In this document: piece after piece, positions 5,901 through 10,753 of the stretch | How positions within the stretch are numbered: position 1 is the stretch's first letter | Layout: every line of letters begins with the position of its first letter | NCBI GenBank assembly: GCA_016866635.1 | Contig: VGLT01000021.1 | Location: 1-10,753, forward strand | DNA: 10,753 nucleotides | Origin: Candidatus Uhrbacteria bacterium | Lineage (GTDB): Bacteria > Patescibacteriota > Patescibacteriia > 2-12-FULL-60-25 | Direction of reading: 5' to 3' | Program-made: the position numbers and the translations under genes | The notes under the pieces: generated by a model | What the model was told of the DNA's origin: nothing | Database searches by the model: none | What the model saw: only the letters and a program-made list of their open reading frames with translations

Positions 5901-5941
5901 CAGAGGGGTTAAATACAAAAACTAATTATTCATTCCTCTTT

Positions 5942-6547
5942 ATGAAACATGCATACGGTTTTATTGGGGTATTGGCGCTTATGATCATCATGGGCGCTGG
6001 ATGCAATTTATTTGCTAAGAAGACAGTCACTATTTCTTCACCGCAGCCTAACTCAAACTCGATAGACACAACAGCGACGACCACACAGGATGGAAAGGGA
6101 AAGACGCCAACTTCAACGGCAAATTTAACACCAACCCCAACTCCAGCTCCGACCCCGACCCCGACTCCGACCCCAACTCCAGCTTCAGCTCCAGTACCAA
6201 CCCCAACTCCAGCTCCGACCCCGACTCCGACGCCGACGCCGACTCCAACTCCGGCTCCAGTGCCATCATTGCCCATGCGTGTAGAAATTCAGATGACGGA
6301 AAATGGATTTACCCCAACGGAAGTGAAGATTGCAAAAGGAGGAATCGTCGTATTCAAGAACATGGGTACGCAAGATGTGTGGCCAGCGTCCGGGCCTCAC
6401 CCAGCGCATACAGGATACCCAAAATTTGATCCTAAAAAAGGAGTGAAGCCAGGTGAATCATTCAGCATCGACTTTCCAGATGCCAAGACGTACCCATTTC
6501 ACGATCACTTGAACCCATCACATTTTGGAAAGGTCGTCGTCGAGTAG
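5942..6547 (+). CDS. Lipoprotein with Thr-Pro tether and cupredoxin-like C-terminal domain
   Basis: The 201-residue product starts with a signal sequence of 20 residues (MKHAYGFIGVLALMIIMGAG) followed by Cys21, consistent with lipoprotein processing and membrane anchoring outside the cell. Residues about 62-108 are an almost pure Thr-Pro/Ala-Pro tether. Residues about 112-201 form a cupredoxin-like fold: VEIQMTENGFTPTEVKIAKGGIVVFKN, then DVWPASGPHPAH and the closing YPFHDHLNPSHFGKVVVE. His residues at 153, 156, 187, 189 and 194 are candidate copper ligands. The Cys of classical blue copper proteins is missing, as in the FHDHLNP subgroup, so a type-1 site is unlikely. ATG 5942 is chosen because earlier in-frame codons overlap the HD gene and would spoil the signal peptide. 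The 3' end overlaps the convergent cca gene by 30 bp. Function is probably metal binding or electron transfer at the surface, which is inference. Confidence 0.82.
   Translation: MKHAYGFIGVLALMIIMGAGCNLFAKKTVTISSPQPNSNSIDTTATTTQDGKGKTPTSTANLTPTPTPAPTPTPTPTPTPASAPVPTPTPAPTPTPTPTPTPTPAPVPSLPMRVEIQMTENGFTPTEVKIAKGGIVVFKNMGTQDVWPASGPHPAHTGYPKFDPKKGVKPGESFSIDFPDAKTYPFHDHLNPSHFGKVVVE
6130..6225. repeat. 30-bp exact direct repeat in the Thr-Pro tether
   Basis: A 30-bp sequence starting ACCAACCCCAACTCC occurs at 6130-6159 and again at 6196-6225, 66 bp (22 codons) apart, within a longer run of CCNAC-type hexamers up to about 6262. It lengthens the Thr-Pro tether in frame. Confidence 0.85.
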
Positions 6548-7948
6548 GGCAAGAGCTTCTTCGCGCGTCTTAATTTTTCCTTCGTCACGAGCAGCCTCAA
6601 TTTTTTGAAGCAGTTCTCCCATCTTGATTCCGGGAGGCACGCCACGTTCAATCAAGTCCCTGCCTTGCACCAGGGGCTTGATTGGTTCTTGGTCGAATTT
6701 TTGAGAGAGGATCGTTTTGACGAATAGCTCACCGGCTGGATAGACAGGCTCTTTGACTTCCGGCAGATCGCGTCCGCGATGATCCGCTTCAGCCGCAGCG
6801 ATAATCACTTTCCAAGAAACGGGATACGCTCGTTTGAGTAGTTTGCGTACCGCATTGGTATAGCTTTCTTCGTTCAATTCTCCTTTTTCTTTTTGGCGAA
6901 ACAACATTCCTGGTTTTAAGTGTTGGGTTGCTTGTACGATCGCCGCTTGTTCCACTTCAAAACCAAACATCCACTTGTTCAATAGTTGTTTTGTTGGTTC
7001 CTCACCCGCCTCTTCATGTCCAATGGACCGAATGCGGGGCACCCCCTCTTTTTCACCCATTTTGGTTGTAGCCGGTTTCCCCAAATCGTGACAAAGCGCT
7101 CCAACGACGACCTGTAGTTTTTCGTTTTCCGTGAGATCTTCACGACGGATAATCTTGGCCGCCTCATCAACGACCATGAGGGTGTGAATCCAGACATCAC
7201 CCTCCGGATGCCATAAGGGTTCTTGCGGAGTCTGCTTGAGGATAAAGAGTTCAGGATAGTCGCGTTCGATCATTCCGAGGTCAAAGGCGAATTGAAGTCC
7301 ACGTGAAGGTTTCTCTGCTTTGAGAAACAGCTTTTTCATCTCTTCACTTACGCGTTCTTTGGACAGCTCACTCAAATCACCTCGTTCCACCATCTTTTTC
7401 ATGAGAGCGAATGTTTTTTCTTCAACCTTGAGGTCGAGTCGCGCCACAAATTGGAGGGCGCGGTACACGCGCAGAGGGTCATCTTGGAATGTGTGTTCGT
7501 CCACCACGCGCAAGATGTTGTTTTTAAGATCTTCCTGTCCTCCAAACAGATCGATCAACTCATTTGTGAGAGGATCTTTCATCATTGCATTGATGGTGAA
7601 ATCACGACGTCGAGCCGCTTCCTCGATCGACATCTGTGGATCGCCCTCGATCACAAATCCTGTATGCCCCTTTCCGGATTTTGATTCTCGGCGCGGGATG
7701 GTCACATCGATTTCCTGTCCGTCGCCTAAAGGAATTTTGAGTACGCCAAAGGATTTGCCCGCTTCAATGACTTGTCCAGGGAAAAGTTCCCGAAGTTTTT
7801 CCGCAAGCTGATCCGCTGGAACCCCATACACTTCCAGGTCCGCATCCTGAGATTCAACTCCAAGCAACTGATCACGTACAAAACCGCCAACGATAAGAGT
7901 GCGTGGAAAGTTTTTTGCAATTGTTTGAATAGCTTCCTGTAAATTCAT
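6518..7948 (-). CDS. cca: CCA-adding tRNA nucleotidyltransferase with HD domain
   Basis: The enzyme adds or repairs the 3' CCA of tRNAs; it is needed here because the tRNA at 3846-3917 does not encode CCA. The 476-residue protein has the class II nucleotidyltransferase head: LIVGGFVRDQLLG (Gly21-Gly22), the metal-binding DAD pair Asp35/Asp37, RRRDFTINAM at 113-122 and DDPLRVYRALQF at 156-167. A long middle and C-terminal part includes an HD phosphohydrolase domain (His255, His287-Asp288 in ALCHDLGKP), as in several bacterial homologues of this size. The ATG at 7948 has no SD. Upstream lies a 75-bp duplication that once joined this gene directly to hflX; a foreign segment now separates them, so cca needs its own promoter or read-through from about 0.8 kb away. 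The 3' end overlaps the convergent lipoprotein gene by 30 bp. Distinction from poly(A) polymerase rests on overall similarity only. Confidence 0.93.
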   Translation of the reverse strand: MNLQEAIQTIAKNFPRTLIVGGFVRDQLLGVESQDADLEVYGVPADQLAEKLRELFPGQVIEAGKSFGVLKIPLGDGQEIDVTIPRRESKSGKGHTGFVIEGDPQMSIEEAARRRDFTINAMMKDPLTNELIDLFGGQEDLKNNILRVVDEHTFQDDPLRVYRALQFVARLDLKVEEKTFALMKKMVERGDLSELSKERVSEEMKKLFLKAEKPSRGLQFAFDLGMIERDYPELFILKQTPQEPLWHPEGDVWIHTLMVVDEAAKIIRREDLTENEKLQVVVGALCHDLGKPATTKMGEKEGVPRIRSIGHEEAGEEPTKQLLNKWMFGFEVEQAAIVQATQHLKPGMLFRQKEKGELNEESYTNAVRKLLKRAYPVSWKVIIAAAEADHRGRDLPEVKEPVYPAGELFVKTILSQKFDQEPIKPLVQGRDLIERGVPPGIKMGELLQKIEAARDEGKIKTREEALALLDDDLSKM

Positions 7949-7985
7949 GCCGACAGAGTAGGCTAACTATTGACTTTTGGCAAAG
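7911..7985. repeat. 75-bp direct repeat, copy A (cca side)
   Basis: The tract is identical to 8684-8758 except at one base (7946 C, 8719 T), at a spacing of 773 bp. Read on the minus strand it contains the last hflX codons and stop, the 14-17 base spacer, and the first 12-13 codons of cca. This copy carries the working cca start codon. Confidence 0.97.
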
Positions 7986-7993
7986 GAGGTGAT
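7982..7993 (+). promoter_or_regulatory. Near-perfect extended Shine-Dalgarno at the insertion junction
   Basis: AAAGGAGGTGAT is fully complementary to the usual 16S rRNA 3' end and lies 6 bases before GTG 8000. It straddles the end of repeat copy A (last base 7985). None of the surrounding native genes has an SD of comparable strength, so it sets this gene apart. Confidence 0.8.
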
Positions 7994-7999
7994 AGACAA

Positions 8000-8485
8000 G
8001 TGACGCACCCAAACGGGGAGGAGATCATGCGCAAAAGCGGAAGCACCGGGATCGACAAGGTCATCCTCAAGCACCTCACCGCCGAGCCCGGAATCCAGTT
8101 CCAGCTCACCATCACACGACCAAGCGACATGGGGGCCGGCGACAGGCTGGCTCACGAGTGCAGTCTCACCATCCTCACGGCGAGCGGCGAGGAGATCGAG
8201 GATGGTATCGAGTTCGATCACTGCATCGAGTGCCCAGCTGGCAGCGACGTCCTGGACTATGTCACCCTGCACGGTAGCCTCAAGGTCACGTTCAAACCGC
8301 ACGAGGAGGGCGGGAACCTGGCGTCGAATCTGGATGTTGTCGAGTTCACGCTGACCGTCGACAGCGTGGTGACGGTCGTGAACTGGAGAGCGATGGATCT
8401 CCAGGGTCATTTCGACTACGACCGAGATGGCGCGTTCCGTGAGATCGAGAGCGGGTCTGAAGAGCAGGTTTTTGGGGATGAATAA
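8000..8485 (+). CDS. Orphan GC-rich protein of unknown function in the foreign segment
   Basis: I do not recognise this 161-residue protein. It starts at GTG 8000, placed 6 bases after AAAGGAGGTGAT; an alternative ATG at 8027 has its own SD (GGGGAGG, 8015-8021) and would give 152 residues. The protein is acidic and seems strand-rich, with alternating hydrophobic stretches such as FQLTITR, CSLTIL, SLKVTF, VEFTLTVDSVVTVV, and has two Cys near the middle (HCIEC). It has no signal peptide, membrane segment or familiar catalytic motif. Codons end mostly in C or G (CTC, ATC, GTC, AAG, GAG), unlike the neighbours, where TTA, TTG and ATT are common. The open frame on the opposite strand (7967-8554) is most likely a by-product of this bias. 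A strong terminator follows 18 bases after the stop, so the gene is a self-contained unit apart from a promoter, which I cannot place confidently. Confidence 0.75.
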   Translation: MTHPNGEEIMRKSGSTGIDKVILKHLTAEPGIQFQLTITRPSDMGAGDRLAHECSLTILTASGEEIEDGIEFDHCIECPAGSDVLDYVTLHGSLKVTFKPHEEGGNLASNLDVVEFTLTVDSVVTVVNWRAMDLQGHFDYDRDGAFREIESGSEEQVFGDE

Positions 8486-8502
8486 TTTGGGGGGCTTCCT
8501 GG

Positions 8503-8543
8503 ACGGTCCCGTAGCTCGGGGAGAGCTATGGGCCGTTTTTTTT
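8503..8543 (+). terminator. Intrinsic terminator of the orphan gene
   Basis: The arm 8503-8517 (ACGGTCCCGTAGCTC) pairs with 8523-8536 (GAGCTATGGGCCGT) with one bulge and one G-U pair around a GGGGA loop region, and eight T follow (8536-8543). Confidence 0.9.
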
Positions 8544-8561
8544 GATATCGACAATTTTTTG

Positions 8562-8683
8562 CTATAGCGTCAATTTTGTCAATATCATATTTTTTAGCTC
8601 TTCCAACTCTACCGTTTTAATCGCAGACACAAGCGTCTGGGTTTCGTATCTAAATTCCCACAGCAATCGACGTTTTGGAATGC
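8562..8683 (-). pseudogene. 3' fragment of a second, diverged hflX
   Basis: Read on the minus strand, this stretch encodes about 40 residues (SIPKRRLLWEFRYETQ, then TLVSAIKTVELEELKNMI) ending at TAG 8562-8564. They align without gaps to resident HflX from about residue 327 (KVPKTRLRWEFKYEKP, FVSALKKMGLEELKKKI), with 20 identities in 35 positions by my count, including the G5 motif VSA. The fragment is therefore the tail of an HflX from another lineage, not a recent copy of the resident gene. Upstream it is fused to the cca-derived end of repeat copy B at a GCAAAAAA microhomology, so it has no start codon and no GTPase core. Confidence 0.88.
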
Positions 8684-8758
8684 TTTTTTGCAATTGTTTG
8701 AATAGCTTCCTGTAAATTTATGCCGACAGAGTAGGCTAACTATTGACTTTTGGCAAAG
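8684..8758. repeat. 75-bp direct repeat, copy B (hflX side)
   Basis: This is the second copy of 7911-7985, with one difference. It provides the real last codons and stop of resident hflX. The difference turns the duplicated cca start codon from ATG into ATA (8719-8721 on the plus strand reads TAT), so the copy cannot start a cca fragment there. Confidence 0.97.
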
Positions 8759-9848
8759 CTTTCGCAATCTTCTTTTTTAATTCTTCGAGACCCATTTTTT
8801 TGAGCGCCGAAACAAATACCGGTTTTTCGTATTTAAATTCCCAGCGCAAACGTGTTTTAGGAACTTTTTTGGCTTGATCCATTTTATTGAATACGTAAAT
8901 GACAGGCTTGTCTTGGACATGTAGTTGTTTCAAAATCGATTCCACCTCGACAATTTTATCTTTCATCCATGGATCAGACGCATCAATCACATGCAAGATG
9001 AGATCGGCATCAATCGTTTCGTCCAATGTTGAGCGAAAGGCGTCAATGAGTTGCGGGGGTAGATCTTGGATGAAGCCGATGGTGTCGGAGAGGAGGATAT
9101 GGTCACTCATTTTTCCGATCCGTGTGTCCAGAGTCGCGAATAGCTCGTCGGCGACATAGGCATCTTTGTTTGTCAGTGCTCGCAAGAGAGAGGATTTGCC
9201 TGCGTTGGTGTAGCCGACGATCGAGACAGTTTTTAATCCGATCCGGTCCCTTCGTAGGCGGTGGTTGGCACGCGAGCGAGCCACTCGCTCCAACTCTTTT
9301 TTCACTTGTTTTTCTTGCTCTGCCAGGTGACGTTTCATGATTTCCGTATTGGTTTCACCCTGTCCACCACGGGTTCCCGTTCCCCCGGCTTGTTGCATGA
9401 GCTCCATTCCCATTCCAAATATACGCGGACCCATGTGGCGAATGGCGGCGAGTTTGATTTGTAATTTTGCCTCTGCTGTTTTTGCGTGTTTGTCGAATAT
9501 TTTTAAAATTAAATCCACCCGATCCCACACTTTGATCGGTATTTTTGCTTTTCGAGCTAATTCCTCAATCTCGAACAGTTGTTTTGGTTTCAATAAATTA
9601 TTCACGATCAAGACCTCCACTTTTTCTTGTTTGGCAAATGCAAATAACTCGTTCAATTTTCCAGACCCGACAAATGTTCGATAGTCTGGGCGTGTTCGTC
9701 TTTGCAAAATCTTTACCACGGTGATCCCTCCGTAGGTTTTGGTCAGTAAATCCAACTCACCCAACCGTCGTTCTGCGGTTGGTTTATCCATTTGGAGAGG
9801 GATAACGTCAATTAATATGGCGCGAGGGGTTAAGGAGAGTTTTGACAT
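8736..9848 (-). CDS. hflX: Ribosome-associated GTPase HflX
   Basis: HflX binds 50S and 70S particles and splits or rescues stalled ribosomes under stress. The 370-residue protein has the N-terminal HflX domain (AERRLGELDLLTKTYGG, GSGKLNEL, VWDRVDLILKIF), the linker with GTGTRGGQGETNTE and a coiled coil (about residues 165-200), then the GTPase: G1 GYTNAGKSS (212-220), G3 DTIGF (255-259), G4 NKMD (321-324) and G5 VSAL (346-349). Length and order fit the family and it is intact. The ATG at 9848 has no SD. The gene is divergent from the sigma factor, sharing a 91-bp intergenic region. Its last codons lie within repeat copy B, showing that the foreign insertion left this gene functional while separating it from cca. 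Confidence 0.95.
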   Translation of the reverse strand: MSKLSLTPRAILIDVIPLQMDKPTAERRLGELDLLTKTYGGITVVKILQRRTRPDYRTFVGSGKLNELFAFAKQEKVEVLIVNNLLKPKQLFEIEELARKAKIPIKVWDRVDLILKIFDKHAKTAEAKLQIKLAAIRHMGPRIFGMGMELMQQAGGTGTRGGQGETNTEIMKRHLAEQEKQVKKELERVARSRANHRLRRDRIGLKTVSIVGYTNAGKSSLLRALTNKDAYVADELFATLDTRIGKMSDHILLSDTIGFIQDLPPQLIDAFRSTLDETIDADLILHVIDASDPWMKDKIVEVESILKQLHVQDKPVIYVFNKMDQAKKVPKTRLRWEFKYEKPVFVSALKKMGLEELKKKIAKALPKVNS

Positions 9849-9874
9849 GTCACATACAGTACCACATCAAAAAT

Positions 9875-9892
9875 TTCGCTCTAGTGAGCGAA
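9875..9892. promoter_or_regulatory. Perfect inverted repeat in the hflX/sigma-factor divergent region
   Basis: TTCGCTC (9875-9881) and GAGCGAA (9886-9892) are separated by TAGT. The element lies over the -35 area of the putative sigma-factor promoter and ahead of hflX, so it could be an operator; a short hairpin is the alternative. Confidence 0.4.
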
Positions 9893-9895
9893 GGG

Positions 9896-9904
9896 TGCTA
9901 TCCT
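9896..9904 (+). promoter_or_regulatory. Possible extended -10 promoter of the sigma factor gene
   Basis: TGC followed by TATCCT (9896-9904) resembles an extended -10 element. It would give a start near 9911 and a leader of about 29 nt before ATG 9940. There is no good -35, its place being taken by the inverted repeat. Confidence 0.35.
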
Positions 9905-9939
9905 AATGTCATTGTCAGACCTATCTCCCGTTTTCTTTT

Positions 9940-10485
9940 ATGGATGACCACGCGCTCCTTGAACGCGCCAAAAAGGATCCCGAAGCCATCGGCGAGATTT
10001 ATGATCTCTATGCGGAAAAGCTGTACGGATTTTTGATGAAGCGATGTAAGCACAAAGAGACCGCGGAAGATCTGGTGGCAAAAGTATTCACAAAATTTAT
10101 CGAAGCGGTCCCAACATTTGAGTGGCGTGGATTTTCCTTGGGCGCTTGGCTTTACCGTGCGGCATCCAATGCTTTGATTGATCATTGGCGGAGCGCTTCT
10201 CAACGCATGGATACGCAGATAGATGAGGATTGGGAACCGCCTTCTAAAGAAAAGGATCCATCTTGGTATGCCGAGCAAACACTTGATCGTGAAAAGATCC
10301 AGGAAGTGATGAAAGGTTTATCTCCCCGAGATCAGGAAGTGCTCGATTTGCACTTTTTTGGCGGTTTTGAAACCCCGGAAATTGCGGAAGTATTACAGGT
10401 CACACCAAATCATGCTTCTGTGCTGGTGTATCGAGCGTTGGGGAGACTAAGAACAAAATACGTTCGAGTAATGAGTAATGTGTAA
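9940..10485 (+). CDS. ECF-type RNA polymerase sigma-70 family factor
   Basis: The 181-residue protein directs RNA polymerase to a specific promoter set. Region 2 spans about residues 18-85 (EIYDLYAEKLYGFLMKRC, AEDLVAKVFTKF, FSLGAWLYRAASNALIDHWR), with the usual asparagine and WR of the promoter-melting helix. After an acidic linker (residues 91-115), region 4 spans about 118-174 (LSPRDQEVLDLHFFGGFETPEIAEVLQVTPNHASVLVYRALGRLR), a clear helix-turn-helix. Region 3 is absent, typical of extracytoplasmic function factors. The C-terminal MSNV and stop are encoded by a 7-bp tandem repeat array. The ATG at 9940 has no SD. The next gene begins 18 bases after the stop, as expected for a sigma and anti-sigma pair. 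Which ECF group it belongs to cannot be decided by eye. Confidence 0.93.
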   Translation: MDDHALLERAKKDPEAIGEIYDLYAEKLYGFLMKRCKHKETAEDLVAKVFTKFIEAVPTFEWRGFSLGAWLYRAASNALIDHWRSASQRMDTQIDEDWEPPSKEKDPSWYAEQTLDREKIQEVMKGLSPRDQEVLDLHFFGGFETPEIAEVLQVTPNHASVLVYRALGRLRTKYVRVMSNV

Positions 10486-10500
10486 TGAGTAATGTCTAAT
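10466..10500. repeat. Heptanucleotide tandem array (GAGTAAT type), five units
   Basis: Units are GAGTAAT, GAGTAAT, GTGTAAT, GAGTAAT, GTCTAAT. The array encodes the last residues of the sigma factor, contains its stop, and ends three bases before the next ATG. It is the same repeat type as at 5293-5334. Confidence 0.95.
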
Positions 10501-10503
10501 ATT

Positions 10504-10753
10504 ATGAGCGAACTTGATCCACGTCATCCAGAGGCGTCTCGTCCGTTAGAGGATGTAGCGCAGACTTTAAAATCCGCGGCTTCCGGTCCCAGCGAGGGAA
10601 TGGATCCGAAGGTGAAAGGTCTGCAGCGAGCTAATCTTATCGCGCAAGCGTCCTCGTCTATGCAGAAAGCAACCGCCCCCCTAAACACCCCCGCACAACC
10701 CCCAAAGCAGAGACGTTCATTCTGGATCCCGACTTTTACATTTGCCAGTGTCC
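10504..10753 (+). CDS. N-terminal part of a probable membrane-associated regulator (possible anti-sigma factor); cut by window edge
   Basis: An open frame from ATG 10504 reaches the right edge, 83 codons so far. The product starts MSELDPRHPEASRPLEDVAQ, continues polar and Ala/Ser/Pro-rich with PAQPPKQRR, and then enters a hydrophobic stretch SFWIPTFTFASV that looks like the start of a transmembrane helix with a basic cytoplasmic flank. A short cytoplasmic N-terminus followed by a membrane segment, encoded directly after an ECF sigma factor, suggests an anti-sigma factor or DUF5667-like partner. This rests on position and topology, since no zinc-binding HxxxCxxC motif is visible in the part present. 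Confidence 0.6.
   Translation, partial: MSELDPRHPEASRPLEDVAQTLKSAASGPSEGMDPKVKGLQRANLIAQASSSMQKATAPLNTPAQPPKQRRSFWIPTFTFASV

Larger units (their letters stand above)
7986..8683. other. 698-bp foreign segment between duplicated hflX/cca junctions
   Basis: This stretch lies exactly between the two copies of the 75-bp repeat. It contains an SD, a GC-rich orphan gene, an intrinsic terminator and, in the opposite orientation, the 3' end of a second diverged hflX. No transposase, integrase, terminal inverted repeats or short target duplication is present. Base composition of the orphan gene (about 60% GC by eye, against mid-40s around it) and the second hflX tail indicate that the DNA came from another genome. 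The order hflX tail, terminator, convergent gene is plausible as a contiguous piece of donor chromosome. Confidence 0.85.

Noticed and set aside
5926..6276. Gly/Val-rich open frame on the minus strand
   Set aside because: It is the complement of the Thr-Pro repeat tract; low-complexity repeats keep several frames open.
7955..7983. Possible minus-strand promoter for cca inside repeat copy A (TTGCCA, 17 bp, TACTCT)
   Set aside because: The -35 is fair but the -10 matches only three of six positions, and it would give a leaderless start at the ATG; too weak to list as a feature.
7967..8554. Long open frame on the minus strand (195 codons) opposite the orphan gene
   Set aside because: It runs antisense through the plus-strand gene, its terminator and both edges, has no SD, and its openness follows from the C/G-ending codons of the other strand. 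The protein looks random (Val/Asp/Arg-rich).
8544..8586. Inverted repeat GATATcGACAA / TTGTCaATATC around the stop of the hflX fragment
   Set aside because: It has one mismatch and a 21-base loop and is AT-rich; it may be a remnant of a donor terminator but cannot be distinguished from chance.
7986..8683. Insertion sequence or integron cassette explanation for the foreign segment
   Set aside because: There is no transposase, no terminal inverted repeats and no attC-like fold that I can see. The direct repeats are 75 bp of host gene sequence, far longer than usual target duplications.

Overview
The window looks like a contiguous piece of a Patescibacteria / Candidate Phyla Radiation chromosome, probably from the Parcubacteria side. 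This is inferred from three things: compact housekeeping genes with short spacers and few Shine-Dalgarno (SD) sites; a secreted Ig-like protein (1419-2300) whose C-terminal module resembles one I associate with Parcubacteria; and a tRNA without an encoded CCA end. TGA is used as stop (for example after the riboflavin kinase), so the code is standard and not the UGA=Gly code of Gracilibacteria. No plasmid, phage, CRISPR or transposase gene is visible.

Layout. The 3' third of uvrA (1-971, +) and rplS (1013-1381, +) converge, through a 16-bp perfect terminator stem, on a minus-strand cluster: rluD-like pseudouridine synthase, CMP-kinase-like protein and the secreted Ig-like protein (3794 down to 1419). 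Upstream of that cluster is a minus-strand tRNA-Ile with anticodon UAU and its own terminator. On the plus strand a strong consensus promoter (4014-4042) drives an RNA of about 240 nt (4049-4290) with extensive predicted structure, ending in a terminator. I could not assign it to a known family. It lies just ahead of a riboflavin module: a standalone riboflavin kinase (4338-4700) and riboflavin synthase (4703-5305). An HD-domain phosphohydrolase and a lipoprotein with a Thr-Pro tether and a cupredoxin-like domain follow. The lipoprotein overlaps by 30 bp with the convergent cca gene (6518-7948, -).

The accessory spot is 7911-8758. hflX and cca were evidently adjacent on the minus strand, hflX then cca, about 18 bp apart. 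They are now separated by a 698-bp foreign segment flanked by a 75-bp direct duplication that holds the last hflX codons, the spacer and the first cca codons. The segment carries a GC-rich orphan gene with a near-perfect SD and its own terminator, plus the 3' end of a second, diverged hflX. This looks like capture of DNA from a related organism by illegitimate or homology-facilitated recombination, not transposition.

The right end holds intact hflX (8736-9848, -). Divergent from it is an ECF-type sigma factor (9940-10485, +) followed by the start of a probable membrane anti-sigma or regulatory protein cut by the window edge. A 7-bp tandem repeat (GAGTAAT type) sits exactly on two same-strand gene junctions (5293-5334 and 10466-10500), where it supplies the last codons of the upstream gene and the leader of the next. 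A different 14-bp tandem duplication does the same at 2287-2314.
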